The position numbers and the translations under genes are program-made. From positions 62,001 to 126,000 of the forward strand of contig NZ_ANBB01000045.1 of NCBI RefSeq assembly GCF_000341105.1: a stretch of DNA of 64,000 nucleotides, read 5' to 3'. This stretch comes from Nocardiopsis potens DSM 45234. Lineage in GTDB: Bacteria; Actinomycetota; Actinomycetes; Streptosporangiales; Streptosporangiaceae. Below the pieces are notes generated by a model. That model searched no databases, was not told where the DNA came from, and saw only the letters and a program-made list of their open reading frames with translations. Positions 24,592-34,722 of the stretch are shown one piece after another. Within the stretch, counting starts at the first letter, position 1. The number at the start of each line of letters is the position of its first letter.

Positions 24592-25543
24592 GACGGGCTC
24601 CCCGGGCGGCGGGTGAAGGCCCAGGCGTCGGAGACGGTCTCGTCCAGGGTGCGGTGCGGCTTCCAGCCCAGTTCGGTGCGGGCCCGGTCGCCGGCGGCGA
24701 TGAGGGCCGCGGGGTCGCCCGGGCGGCGCGGGCCCTCCTCGACCGGGACCGGGAGGCCGGTGACCCGGCGGACCGCGCCGAGCACCTCGCGGACCGTGGA
24801 CCCGCTGCCGGTGCCCAGGTTGTACACCCGGTGCACCCCCGGCCGGACCGCCTCCAGCGCCCGCAGGTGCGCGTCGGCCAGGTCCAGGACGTGCAGGTAG
24901 TCGCGGACCGCGGAGCCGTCCCGGGTCGGGTAGTCGGTGCCGTGCAGCCGGGCCGGCTCCCCGCCGCCCGCCGCCGCGCGCAGCAGGTTGGGCACCAGGT
25001 GCGTCTCGGTGGCGTGCCGCTCGCCGAACCGGCCGTGCGCCCCGGCGACGTTGAAGTAGCGCAGGCTCACCGCGCCCAGCCCGTAGGCCTCCGCCCAGCC
25101 GCGCAGCAGGTGGTCGACGGCGAGCTTGCTCGCGCCGTAGGGGCTGGTCGGCAGGGTCGGGGCGTCCTCGGGGATCGGGACGGCCGCCGGTTCGCCGTAG
25201 ACCGCGGCGGTGGAGGAGAACACCAGGCGCCGCACGCCGTGCCCGCGCATCGCCTCCAGCAGCGCCAGCGTCCCGGCGACGTTGGTCCGCCAGTACGGCG
25301 CCGGGTCCTGCACCGACTCCCCGACCAGCGACTTCGCCGCGAAGTGCAGCACCGCGTCATAGGAGGGGCCGAGCACCGAGGCGGCGTCGAACACGCTCGC
25401 CTCGGCGAACGACGCGCCCTCCGGCACCGCGTCCCGGTGCCCGGTGGACAGGTCGTCGAGCACGGTGACGGCGTGCCCGGCCTCGGTCAGCAGCGCGGCG
25501 ACCACGCTGCCGATGTAGCCGGCGCCGCCGGTGACCAGGAGTT

Positions 25544-25547
<4 letters not shown>
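24588..25547 (-). CDS. galE: UDP-glucose 4-epimerase
   Basis: Interconverts UDP-galactose and UDP-glucose. The 319-residue extended SDR has the NAD loop VTGGAGYIGS, the catalytic SST (FSSTAAVYGE) and Y-x3-K (YGASK), and the SLRYFNVAGA segment. It starts with GTG at 25547, overlapping the galT stop (GTGA). Confidence 0.97.
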
Positions 25548-26622
<1,075 letters not shown>

Positions 26623-26626
<4 letters not shown>

Positions 26627-27435
26627 CTCCCCGTCCGCTCCTCGTCCCCGGCGCCGCCCCCGGCGGCCTCCGCGATCACCAGCTCGCCGACGTGCTCGGC
26701 GAGCACCTCGCGCGCGGCCCCGTCCAGCCCGGCGTCGCTGACCAGCACGTCGCACCGGTCCAGCGGCGCCATGGTGCTGATCCCGACCGTCCCCCACTTG
26801 GTGTGGTCGGCGGCGACGACCAGCGAGCGGGAGGCCCCCACCAGCGCCCGGTTCATCTCCGCCTCCATCAGGTTGGGCGTGGTGAACCCGGCCCGCTCGT
26901 GCATCCCGTGCACCCCCAGCACCAGCAGGTCCAGGTGGAGGTCCTGCACCGAGCGGAGCGCGATCGGCCCGACCAGGGCGTCGGAGGGGGTGCGGAAGCC
27001 GCCGGTCAGCGCCACCGTCTGGTCGGTGCGGGTGCTGCGGTGGAACACGTCGGCGACCCGCAGGCTGTTGGTGACCACGGTCAGGCCGGGCACGTCGCGC
27101 AGGTACTCGGCGACGATGCTCGGCGTGGTGCCGGCGGACAGCCCGATGGCGCCGCCCGGCTCCACCAGCCGGGCCACCTCGCGGGCGATCGCGTGCTTCT
27201 CCGCCACCTGCAGGGTGGACTTGGCCTCGAAGCCGGGCTCCTCGGTGCTGGTCCCGGACGGGGCGACCGCCCCGCCGTGCACCTTGCGCAGCTCGCCCCG
27301 GGACTCCAGGGCGTCCAGGTCGCGGCGGACGGTCATGTCGGAGACGCCCAGCCTCCCGACCAGGTCGGTGACGCGGACGGCGCCCGTCCGGCGGACCTGC
27401 TCGAGGATCAGCTCGCGGCGCTGTGCGGCCAGCAT
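26623..27435 (-). CDS. DeoR/GlpR family regulator of the gal operon
   Basis: A 270-residue repressor. N-terminal winged helix: QRRELILEQVRRTG followed by VTDLVGRLGVSDMTVRRDLDAL. The C-terminal sugar-phosphate sensing domain includes GLSAGTTPSIVAEYL and VVAADHTKWG. First gene of the gal operon with an ATGA overlap to galT, so it likely autoregulates; galactose-1-phosphate or a related ester is the expected effector by family analogy. A 10-bp-period direct repeat upstream is its likely operator. Confidence 0.94.
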
Positions 27436-27496
27436 CGGCCCCTCCCGTTCCGTCGCACCGCCGGCCCCGGAGGGCGGCCGGCACCGGTCGATGATC

Positions 27497-27515
27497 GATT
27501 CTGTTTGATTTTGTT
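27497..27515. promoter_or_regulatory. Direct-repeat operator candidate for the DeoR regulator
   Basis: GATTCTGTT and GATTTTGTT are repeated with a period of 10 bp, one helical turn. DeoR/GlpR proteins commonly bind short A/T-rich direct repeats. It lies about 62-80 bases upstream of the deoR start, downstream of a minus-strand TTGACA. Confidence 0.65.
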
Positions 27516-27543
27516 GTCTCTAGCTTCTCAGCTTGCCCGGTGA

Positions 27544-27549
27544 TGTCAA
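27544..27549 (-). promoter_or_regulatory. -35 box of the gal operon
   Basis: A perfect TTGACA on the minus strand 109 bases upstream of the deoR start. A matching -10 is less clear (TAGAGA or CAAAAT downstream at imperfect spacing). Confidence 0.45.
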
Positions 27550-27666
27550 GGCGAGGCGGGGCGCGCCGGCTCCGCCGCCGGTGGCGGATCGGATGATCGC
27601 AGTTGGTGCCGGGGTCTCCGGCGCCGATCGGGCCCCTTCGTCGCTGTTCGGATGTGGGGGAGTGTG

Positions 27667-27696
27667 TTGACACCCGGTGGATTCTATGAAGATTAT
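27667..27696 (+). promoter_or_regulatory. Housekeeping-type promoter of the symporter gene
   Basis: TTGACA at 27667-27672, an 18-bp spacer, then GATTAT at 27691-27696 (4 of 6 to consensus). It predicts a 5' leader of about 140 bases before the GTG at 27844. Confidence 0.6.
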
Positions 27697-27843
27697 GTGA
27701 ATGTTTGTGCGGGTCCGTGCGCGGGACCGGCCGGTGCCGGCGAGCGCGCCGCGCCCGCATGATCGCACTCCGGAGGCGGCCCGAGAGGGTCCGGCTCCGC
27801 GCCCCCCGAAGCAGGACGAGGTTTCCAGAGAGGACGGGCCACC

Positions 27844-29526
27844 GTGCACGTACTGGCCCAGGACCAGCTGCGGCTCGACGCGGCCGGGGTCGACTATGCG
27901 CTGCTCGCGCTGTACTTCGTGTTCGTACTGGGCGTGGGCTTCATGGCCCGCCGCTCGGTCTCCGACAGCCTGGACTTCTTCCTGTCCGGGCGGTCGCTCC
28001 CCGCCTGGGTCACCGGCATCGCGTTCGTCGCGGCCAACCTCGGCGCAATCGAGATCATCGGCATGTCGGCCAACGGCGCCAAGTACGGCATGCCGACCAT
28101 GCACTACTTCTGGATCGGCGCCGTCCCGGCGATGCTCTTCCTCGCCCTGGTGATGATGCCGTTCTACTACGGCTCCAAGGTGCGCAGCGTCCCGGAGTTC
28201 ATGCTGCTCCGGTTCGGCAGGCCCGCGCACCTGGTGAACGGGATCAGCTTCGCCGTCGCGCAGATCCTCATCGCCGGCGTCAACCTGTTCCTGCTCGCCA
28301 GCATCGTCAACGTGCTGCTGGGCTGGCCGCTGTGGGTGTCGCTGCTGGTCGCCGCGGCCATCGTGCTGACCTACACCGCACTGGGCGGGCTGTCCGCGGC
28401 GATCTACAACGAGGTGCTGCAGTTCTTCGTCATCGTCGCCGCGCTGCTCCCGCTGACCTACGTCGGCCTGCACAAGGTCGGCGGCTGGGACGGCCTGGTG
28501 GAGAAGGTCTCCGCGAGCCCGGGCGGCGCCGAGCAGCTGTCCGCCTGGCCCGGCAAGGAGCTCACCGGCTTCGGCGACTCCTTCCTCAGCGTGCTCGGCA
28601 TCGTCTTCGGCCTCGGCTTCGTGCTCGCCTTCGGCTACTGGACCACCAACTTCGTCGAGGTGCAGCGGGCGATGGCGTCCAAGAGCATGTCGGCGGCCCA
28701 GCGCACCCCGATCATCGGCGCCTTCCCCAAGCTGATCATCCCGTTCATCGTGGTCGTCCCCGGCATGATCGCGGGCGTCTCGGTCTCGGAGATGGTCGCG
28801 CTGAAGGCCGGCGAGAACCCCGGCGTCGACTACAACGACGCGATGCTGCTGCTCATGCGCGACCTGCTGCCCAACGGCATCCTCGGCGTCGCGCTGGCCG
28901 GCCTGCTCGCCTCGTTCATGGCCGGCATGGCCGCCAACCTGAGCGCCTTCAACACGGTGTTCACCTACGACATCTGGCAGGCCTACGTGGCCAAGGGCCG
29001 CCCGGACCGCTACTACCTGAAGATGGGCCCGTGGGTGACGGCCGGCGCGACCATCGGCGCGGTCGGCACCGCGTTCATCGCCTCCGGCTACAGCAACCTG
29101 ATGGACTATTTGCAGCAGCTGTTCTCCTTCTTCAACGCGCCGCTGTTCGCCACCTTCATCCTCGGCATGTTCTGGAAGCGGATGACGCCGACGGCGGGCT
29201 GGGTCGGCCTGGTGCTGGGCACCGCATCGGCGGTGGCGGTGTTCCTGCTCTCCGAGGCCGGCGTCATCGCGCTGTCCGGGCAGGGCGCCAGCTTCGTCGG
29301 AGCGGGCGCGGCGTTCGTGGTGGACATCGCGGTCAGCGTGGCGGTCAGCCTGGTGACCCGGCCCAAGCCGGACGAGCAGCTGGTCGGCCTGGTCCACTCG
29401 CTGACCCCCAAGGAGTCGCTCAAGGCCTCCAGCGCCGGCGAGGACTCCGGCTGGTACCGCAGGCCCTGGCTGCTGGCCGGCATCGTGCTGGCCATCACCG
29501 TCGTGATGAACATCGTCTTCGGCTGA
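27844..29526 (+). CDS. Sodium:solute symporter (SLC5/SSS), probable galactose uptake
   Basis: A 560-residue integral membrane protein with the SSS pattern: VGFMARRSVSDSLDFFLSGRSLPAWVTGIAF, the unwound helix region AANLGAIEIIG, TALGGLSAAIYNEVLQFF and the late YLQQLFSFFNAPLFATFILGMFWKR. Starts GTG after GAGAGGA. Family members take up sugars, myo-inositol, proline and others; galactose is inferred from its divergent pairing with the gal operon across a shared control region. Confidence 0.9.
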   Translation: MHVLAQDQLRLDAAGVDYALLALYFVFVLGVGFMARRSVSDSLDFFLSGRSLPAWVTGIAFVAANLGAIEIIGMSANGAKYGMPTMHYFWIGAVPAMLFLALVMMPFYYGSKVRSVPEFMLLRFGRPAHLVNGISFAVAQILIAGVNLFLLASIVNVLLGWPLWVSLLVAAAIVLTYTALGGLSAAIYNEVLQFFVIVAALLPLTYVGLHKVGGWDGLVEKVSASPGGAEQLSAWPGKELTGFGDSFLSVLGIVFGLGFVLAFGYWTTNFVEVQRAMASKSMSAAQRTPIIGAFPKLIIPFIVVVPGMIAGVSVSEMVALKAGENPGVDYNDAMLLLMRDLLPNGILGVALAGLLASFMAGMAANLSAFNTVFTYDIWQAYVAKGRPDRYYLKMGPWVTAGATIGAVGTAFIASGYSNLMDYLQQLFSFFNAPLFATFILGMFWKRMTPTAGWVGLVLGTASAVAVFLLSEAGVIALSGQGASFVGAGAAFVVDIAVSVAVSLVTRPKPDEQLVGLVHSLTPKESLKASSAGEDSGWYRRPWLLAGIVLAITVVMNIVFG

Positions 29527-29542
29527 ACCGGGAGGAACACCG

Positions 29543-29821
29543 ATGAGCAGCCCGACCCCCGCCCGGAACCGCACCGCGGCGGGCCTGCTGACCGATATCA
29601 GGACGATCATCGCCCTGCTGTTCACGGTCTACGGCGCGGTACTGGCCGTCCTCGGCGCCGCCCCCTCCGCCGAGGACCTGGAGAAGTCCGGCGGACTCAA
29701 TATCAACCTCTGGTCCGGCCTGGGCATGCTGGTGTTCGCCGCCGCGTTCGCCGGCTGGGCCTGGCTGAGCCCGGTCGCCCCGGCGGCCCCGGACGGCGAA
29801 GAGCCGGGCGCCGCGGAGTGA
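29543..29821 (+). CDS. Small membrane protein downstream of the symporter
   Basis: A 92-residue protein with two predicted membrane helices (about 20-40: IIALLFTVYGAVLAVLGA; and about 56-78: LWSGLGMLVFAAAFAGWAWL) and an acidic tail. A GGGAGGA ribosome site precedes it, 16 bases after the symporter stop, so both are one transcript. Similar small proteins often accompany SLC5 symporters in actinobacteria; a modulatory or stabilising role is inference. Confidence 0.8.
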   Translation: MSSPTPARNRTAAGLLTDIRTIIALLFTVYGAVLAVLGAAPSAEDLEKSGGLNINLWSGLGMLVFAAAFAGWAWLSPVAPAAPDGEEPGAAE

Positions 29822-29826
29822 CCCGC

Positions 29827-31170
29827 TCACAGCTCCCGCAGTACCTCCTCGGCGGCGCGCCGGCCGCTGGTCAGAGCGCCGTTGAGGGTGCCGTTGTACG
29901 GGAAGTCCGCGGTCTCGGTGCCGGCCCAGTGCACCCGGCCGATCGGGGCGCGCAGCTGCGGCCCGTACTCGGTCAGCAGGCCGGGAGGGGCGGGCGACTG
30001 GTAGGCGCGGCTGTAGGGGTCGGGCTCGGCGTTGTAGGCGACCACGTCCATCGGCTCGCCGGCCAGCGGGCCCAGCGCCTGCTCCAGGTTGTCCAGCAGC
30101 ATGGCGCGGTGCCGGGCCGGCTCGTCGGTGACGCGCTTGTCCGCGCCGAGCGGGTCGGCCTCGCCGAAGGTGTAGGTGTGCGCGATCAGCCGGCCCCGGT
30201 CGGAGTCGGCCGGGCTGTCGTCGAAGGTGAACGCGGGGACCCCGGACTCGAAGTGGACCTCCCCGGAGAGGCCGAAGTTGGTCCAGAACGGCCGCTGGTA
30301 GACCAGCTCGGTCCGGATGACCTCGGCCTGCGGCCACTGCCGCTGCAGCCGGCGCCGGCTCGGCGGCAGCGGCGCGATGTCGATCCGGGCGGCGTCGGCG
30401 GGGGAGAGCGCGAGGATGACGCGGCGCGCGGAGATCGAGCCCCACGGGCCGGACACCTCGGCGCCGTCCCCGCCGTGCTCGATCCGGGCCACGTGCCGGC
30501 CGGTGCGGACCCGGTCGGCGACCTGAGCGGCCAGCCCGCGCACCAGCTCCATGCCGTCCAGGCGGAACGGCACGATCTCCTCGATCGGCCCGGGGCCGAT
30601 GTGCGCCAGTAGCCACAGCAGGCTGATCCGGTCGGCGGGCACCCCGGCCTCCATGGTCAGCTGCTCCTCGATGAAGGTCAGCGACTCGGAGTCGAAGGCG
30701 TGCGTGCGCAGCCAGGACCGCACCGACTGGGAGTCCAGCTCCTCGGCGTGCTCGGAGTTCCACGGCTCGGCGAAGTCGACGTCCTCGGCGAGCTTGGCCA
30801 GCCGCCCCAGGATCCACTCGTCGCGGACCCGGGTCCACCAGGAGGCGGCGAGCGGGACGTTCTCGTCGCTGACCGAGGTCTCGCCGTCCTCGTCCATCCG
30901 CAGGTCGTCCAGGGCGGTGTCGCACTCCACCCGCTCCACCTCGACGCCGAACTCCCGGGCGGCCGCGATCAGGGCGCCGTCGTGCTCGCACAGGTAGAGC
31001 GAGCCGGGGGAGACGCCGTCCACCCCGGGGTCGGGCAGCAGCGCCCGCCCGCCGGGCGCGTCCCGCCCGTCCAGCAGCACGACCGGGCCGGCCCCGGCCT
31101 CCTCCAGCCGCCGCGCGGCCGCCATCCCGGACAGCCCGGCTCCCACGATCACGACGTCGGCCCGCTCCAT
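29827..31170 (-). CDS. Flavin monoamine oxidase family protein
   Basis: A 447-residue FAD enzyme. The N-terminal dinucleotide fold is VVIVGAGLSGMAAARRLEEAG, then GGRALL; the C-terminal FAD signature is VHWAGTETADFPYNGTLNGALTSGRRAAEEVL. This is the monoamine oxidase/polyamine oxidase group, which oxidises amines to imines with hydrogen peroxide formation. No signal peptide. It ends only 5 bases from the convergent small membrane protein gene. Substrate unknown. Confidence 0.92.
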   Translation of the reverse strand: MERADVVIVGAGLSGMAAARRLEEAGAGPVVLLDGRDAPGGRALLPDPGVDGVSPGSLYLCEHDGALIAAAREFGVEVERVECDTALDDLRMDEDGETSVSDENVPLAASWWTRVRDEWILGRLAKLAEDVDFAEPWNSEHAEELDSQSVRSWLRTHAFDSESLTFIEEQLTMEAGVPADRISLLWLLAHIGPGPIEEIVPFRLDGMELVRGLAAQVADRVRTGRHVARIEHGGDGAEVSGPWGSISARRVILALSPADAARIDIAPLPPSRRRLQRQWPQAEVIRTELVYQRPFWTNFGLSGEVHFESGVPAFTFDDSPADSDRGRLIAHTYTFGEADPLGADKRVTDEPARHRAMLLDNLEQALGPLAGEPMDVVAYNAEPDPYSRAYQSPAPPGLLTEYGPQLRAPIGRVHWAGTETADFPYNGTLNGALTSGRRAAEEVLREL

Positions 31171-31425
31171 CGCCGCCTACCCCTTCTTCCAGGTTCCCTT
31201 ACGACGGGCAACGGTCCGGAGCCGCCGCGAGTGCCGCCGCCGACCGGTGATTTCCGTCCAGATCAGGCCAGACTTCCCGGCCCCGGCGGAGGAACCGCGG
31301 AGGCGCGCCGCACGTCGCGCGCGCCGGGGCGGGCGTCCCCTTCCGTCGGCCGAGCCGGCGGGCGGTCCGCTCGGGTCCGGCCGCTCCGGCCCGGACGGTC
31401 CCGGCCGGGGCGCGCAGGGCGCGGG

Positions 31426-31740
31426 TCAGGACGGGGGCGACGCCTTCCGGGACGGCGGCCGGGCGGCCGGGGGCGCGGCGGCCCCGGGGGCGGCGAGGGC
31501 GGTGAGCCAGCGGGCCAGCTCGGCCAGCGGGGACGGGTCCAGGGTGTAGAAGCGGCGCCGCCCCTCGGAGGCGTCGTGGACCAGGCCGCACTCGCGCAGC
31601 ACGCGGAGGTGGCGGCTGACCGCCGGCCTGCTGATGGTGAACCGACCGGCGATCTCCCCCGCTGTCAGCCGGGTTCCGCGCAGCATCAGCAGGATCTCTC
31701 TGCGCACCGGGTCCGCGATCGCGACGGCGACGTCGTCCAT
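31426..31740 (-). CDS. ArsR-type winged-helix regulator
   Basis: A 104-residue regulator: AIADPVRREILLMLRGTRLTAGEIAGRFTISRPAVSRHLRVLRECGLVHDASEGRRRFYTLD covers the whole ArsR/SmtB fold. No metal-binding cysteine pair at helix 3, so it is more like the non-metal YgaV/SdpR-like group. The ATG at 31740 lies 9 bases from a perfect palindrome that is probably its own operator. Confidence 0.9.
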   Translation of the reverse strand: MDDVAVAIADPVRREILLMLRGTRLTAGEIAGRFTISRPAVSRHLRVLRECGLVHDASEGRRRFYTLDPSPLAELARWLTALAAPGAAAPPAARPPSRKASPPS

Positions 31741-31749
31741 GCCGAAAAC

Positions 31750-31767
31750 CGTAACCTTCAGGTTACG
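31750..31767. promoter_or_regulatory. Perfect palindromic operator upstream of the ArsR gene
   Basis: CGTAACCT-TC-AGGTTACG, a perfect 8+8 dyad with a 2-base centre, 9 bases in front of the ArsR-type start codon. Size and position fit an ArsR autorepression site. Confidence 0.8.
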
Positions 31768-31925
31768 CGTTGGCAAGGCCCGGAGGCGTGAAGCGGGACT
31801 GAAGTCCGCACCGCCGCCCGGCCGCGGTCCGGCGTGCGGCGGTCCGGCCCCGGCGGGGCCCCTCCCGAGGGGAATCGCCTTCCCCGCGGGAAAGCGGGCG
31901 TCGTATGGTGTCCTCTGCGTGTTAA

Positions 31926-31941
31926 GTACCGGTTTCGGTAC
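31926..31941. promoter_or_regulatory. GTACC-N6-GGTAC dyad upstream of cstA
   Basis: A 5+5 inverted repeat in the only AT-rich segment before cstA. Candidate activator or repressor site; its regulator is unknown. Confidence 0.35.
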
Positions 31942-32082
31942 GTGTAAAGCCGTGATGAAATCGCTGCTCTCCAGGCATGGCCGGGCCCCGGGCCCGGTGC
32001 GACGATGAGCGGTGGTCACACGGCATCGCGGCCGGTCCCGTCCGGCCCGCCGTGAGGGAAGAGAAGAAGGAGGACCGGCCAG

Positions 32083-34302
32083 ATGTCCGCTGCTCCGGCC
32101 GATGCCAAGGCGGAAGGGCGCCCGCCGAAACCGAAATGGACGCCGGCGAGCATCGCCGTGTGGACCGCCGTCGCCCTGCTCGGCGCGGTCGCCTGGGCGA
32201 TGCTCGCGATCTCCCGCGGCGAGGAGGTCTCGGCCGCCTGGCTCATCTTCGCCGCACTCGCCTCCTACGCCATCGGCTACCGGTTCTACGCGCGGTTCAT
32301 CCAGTACAAGGTGCTGATGACCGACGACACCCGGGCCACCCCGGCCGAGCGGTTCAACAACGGGGCCGACTTCCACCCCACCGACCGCCGGGTGCTCTAC
32401 GGCCACCACTTCGCCGCGATCGCCGGCGCGGGCCCGCTGGTCGGCCCGGTGCTGGCCGCGCAGATGGGCTTCCTCCCCGGCACCATCTGGATCATCCTCG
32501 GCGTGATCTTCGCCGGCGCCGTGCAGGACATGGTGGTGCTCTTCTTCTCCATGCGCCGCAACGGCCGCTCCATCGGCCAGATGGCGCGGGACGAGATCGG
32601 CCCGGTGGGCGGCGTGGCCGCACTGGTCGCGGTGCTGGCGATCATGGTCATCCTGCTCGCCGTGCTGGCGATGGTGGTGGTCAACGCGCTGGCGGACTCC
32701 CCGTGGGGCGCCTTCTCGCTGATCATGACCATCCCGATCGCCCTGTTCATGGGCGTCTACCTGCGCTACCTCCGCCCCGGCCGGGTGATGGAGACGTCCG
32801 GGATCGGCGTGGTGCTGCTGCTGGCCGCGATCGCGGGCGGCGGCTGGGTCGCCGAGCACCCGGTGCTGCGCGAGATGTTCCACTTCTCCGCCAACGAGCT
32901 CACCTTCGGCCTGATCGCCTACGGCTTCATCGCCTCGGTGCTGCCGGTGTGGCTGCTGCTCGCCCCGCGCGACTACCTGTCCACCTTCATGAAGGTCGGC
33001 GTGGTGGTGCTGCTGGCGGTCTCCATCCTGATCGCGATGCCGACCCTGCAGCTGCCGCAGTTCACCGACTTCGCCTTCAACGGCGAGGGCCCGGTGTTCG
33101 CCGGGTCGCTCTTCCCGTTCGTGTTCATCACCATCGCCTGCGGCGCGCTCTCCGGATTCCACTCGCTGATCTCCTCGGGCACCACGCCCAAGCTCATCGA
33201 GAAGGAGAACCAGATCCGGATGATCGGCTACGGCTCGATGCTCACCGAGTCGTTCGTGGCGATCATGGCGCTGGTGACCGCCTGCATCATCGATCCGGGC
33301 GTGTACTTCGCGATGAACATGCCGGCCAACGCGCTCGGCGACACCGTGCAGAGCGCCGCGGCCGCGGTCAGCCAGCTCGGCTTCACCGTCGACGCGCAGA
33401 CCCTGCAGTCCACCGCGGAGCTGATCGAGGAGGAGTCGATCCTGGCCCGCACCGGCGGCGCGCCGACCTTCGCGCTGGGCGCCGCGCAGATCTTCTCCTC
33501 GGTCTTCGGCGGCGCGGGGATGATGGCCTTCTGGTACCACTTCGCCGTCATGTTCGAGGCGCTGTTCATCCTGACCACGGTGGACGCCGGCACCCGCGTC
33601 GGCCGGTTCATGCTCCAGGACACCCTGGGCAACGTCTACAAGCCGATGCGCGACGTGAGCTGGAAGCCCGGCCTGTGGCTGTGCAGCGCGCTCATCGTCG
33701 CCGCCTGGGGCTACTTCCTGTGGGCCGGGGTGAACGACCCGCTGGGCGGCATCAACCAGCTGTTCCCGCTGTTCGGCATCGCCAACCAGCTGCTGGCCGC
33801 GGTCGCCCTGGCGGTCTGCACCACGCTGCTGATCAAGTCCGGCCGGGCCAAGTACGCCTGGGTGACGCTGGTCCCGCTGGCCTGGGACGCCATCGTGACG
33901 CTGACCGCCAGCTACCAGAAGGTGTTCTCCTCCGACCCGTCCATCGGCTTCTTCGCCCAGCGGGCGCAGTACGCCGAGGCGCTGGCCGCGGGCGAGACCA
34001 GCCTCGGCGCCACCCAGGGCGTCGAGGCGATGCAGAAGGTCGTGGTCAACACGACCGTCAACGGCGTCCTCTCGGTGCTGTTCGCGGTGCTCATCATCAT
34101 CGTGCTGACGGACTCGGTGCGGGTGTGGATCAAGGCGCTGCGCGCGCCGGAGGGCGTCCTGCCCACCGCCGAGCACCCGCACGAGCCGTCCGAGCTGTGG
34201 GCGCCGTCCGGGCTCATCCCCACCAAGGAGGAGCGGGAGACCGCCAAGCGGCGCGCGGCCGGCGTCGGAGCGGGGGCCGCGGAAGGGAAGGACGGGGAGT
34301 AG
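32083..34302 (+). CDS. cstA: Carbon starvation protein A, peptide/pyruvate transporter
   Basis: A 739-residue membrane protein of the CstA family, with many helices and the conserved ERFNNGADFHPTDRRVLYGHHFAAIAGAGP region split across the first cytoplasmic loop, the GFHSLISSGTT motif and FWYHFAVMFEALFILTTVDAGTR. CstA homologues import peptides or pyruvate when carbon is short. It is co-transcribed with a YbdD-type small protein, the usual partner. Length and motifs are complete. Confidence 0.96.
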   Translation: MSAAPADAKAEGRPPKPKWTPASIAVWTAVALLGAVAWAMLAISRGEEVSAAWLIFAALASYAIGYRFYARFIQYKVLMTDDTRATPAERFNNGADFHPTDRRVLYGHHFAAIAGAGPLVGPVLAAQMGFLPGTIWIILGVIFAGAVQDMVVLFFSMRRNGRSIGQMARDEIGPVGGVAALVAVLAIMVILLAVLAMVVVNALADSPWGAFSLIMTIPIALFMGVYLRYLRPGRVMETSGIGVVLLLAAIAGGGWVAEHPVLREMFHFSANELTFGLIAYGFIASVLPVWLLLAPRDYLSTFMKVGVVVLLAVSILIAMPTLQLPQFTDFAFNGEGPVFAGSLFPFVFITIACGALSGFHSLISSGTTPKLIEKENQIRMIGYGSMLTESFVAIMALVTACIIDPGVYFAMNMPANALGDTVQSAAAAVSQLGFTVDAQTLQSTAELIEEESILARTGGAPTFALGAAQIFSSVFGGAGMMAFWYHFAVMFEALFILTTVDAGTRVGRFMLQDTLGNVYKPMRDVSWKPGLWLCSALIVAAWGYFLWAGVNDPLGGINQLFPLFGIANQLLAAVALAVCTTLLIKSGRAKYAWVTLVPLAWDAIVTLTASYQKVFSSDPSIGFFAQRAQYAEALAAGETSLGATQGVEAMQKVVVNTTVNGVLSVLFAVLIIIVLTDSVRVWIKALRAPEGVLPTAEHPHEPSELWAPSGLIPTKEERETAKRRAAGVGAGAAEGKDGE

Positions 34303-34345
34303 GCGGGGCCGCCCCGCGACGAGCAGACCGGAAGGGAGCGAGCCC

Positions 34346-34552
34346 ATGGTGTCCGACCTGATCCCGAAGGTCCGCCGCGGCCTCCGCGAGGCCTGGTGGA
34401 TCGCCCGCGGCATCGCCGGCGAGCGCGCCTACGAGATCTACCTGGAGCACCACCGGCGCGAGCACCCGGGGGAGGAGCCGATGGGCGAGCGCGAGTTCTG
34501 GCGCCGCCACACCGACAAGGGCGACACCGACCCCGGCGCCCGCTGCTGCTGA
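34346..34552 (+). CDS. YbdD/YjiX family protein, partner of CstA
   Basis: A 68-residue cytoplasmic protein: GERAYEIYLEHHRREHPGEEPMGEREFWRRH is the family core. It lies 43 bases behind cstA with a GGAAGGGAG ribosome site. YbdD/YjiX proteins are needed for function of their CstA/BtsT partner in enterobacteria; the same is assumed here. Confidence 0.93.
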   Translation: MVSDLIPKVRRGLREAWWIARGIAGERAYEIYLEHHRREHPGEEPMGEREFWRRHTDKGDTDPGARCC

Positions 34553-34562
34553 CCGCCCCCGA

Positions 34563-34598
34563 GAACGGCCCCGGAGCCCCCCGGCTCCGGGGCCGTTC
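34563..34598 (+). terminator. Terminator of the cstA-ybdD unit
   Basis: GAACGGCCCCGGAGCC pairs perfectly with GGCTCCGGGGCCGTTC over 16 bp with a 4-base loop, 10 bases after the stop. No U-tract follows. Confidence 0.78.
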
Positions 34599-34686
34599 CG
34601 CGTCCCGGGTGCGGTCGGGGCGTCCCGTCGTGTGACGCACGCCACAAGAAACCGCGATGAGTCCGGCCCTCTGCTCCGGTCCAATG

Positions 34687-34694
34687 GTTCGAAC
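34687..34694. promoter_or_regulatory. GTTCGAAC palindrome upstream of the MFS gene
   Basis: A perfect 8-bp palindrome next to TACATT (34696-34701), a possible -10 element, 28 bases before the MFS start. Possible operator; regulator unknown. Confidence 0.35.
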
Positions 34695-34722
34695 ATACAT
34701 TCGCCGACGATGAGGTGCGCCG

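Larger units (their letters stand above)
27436..27843. other. Divergent control region, gal operon / sodium symporter
   Basis: About 400 bases and unusually AT-rich for this genome. It holds a minus-strand TTGACA, a plus-strand TTGACA promoter, and a direct repeat that fits a DeoR operator; each is listed separately. Confidence 0.7.
31741..32082. other. Divergent control region, ArsR gene / cstA
   Basis: 342 bases. It contains the ArsR palindrome (31750-31767) and, nearer cstA, the dyad GTACC-N6-GGTAC (31926-31941). The remainder shows no gene. Confidence 0.55.
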
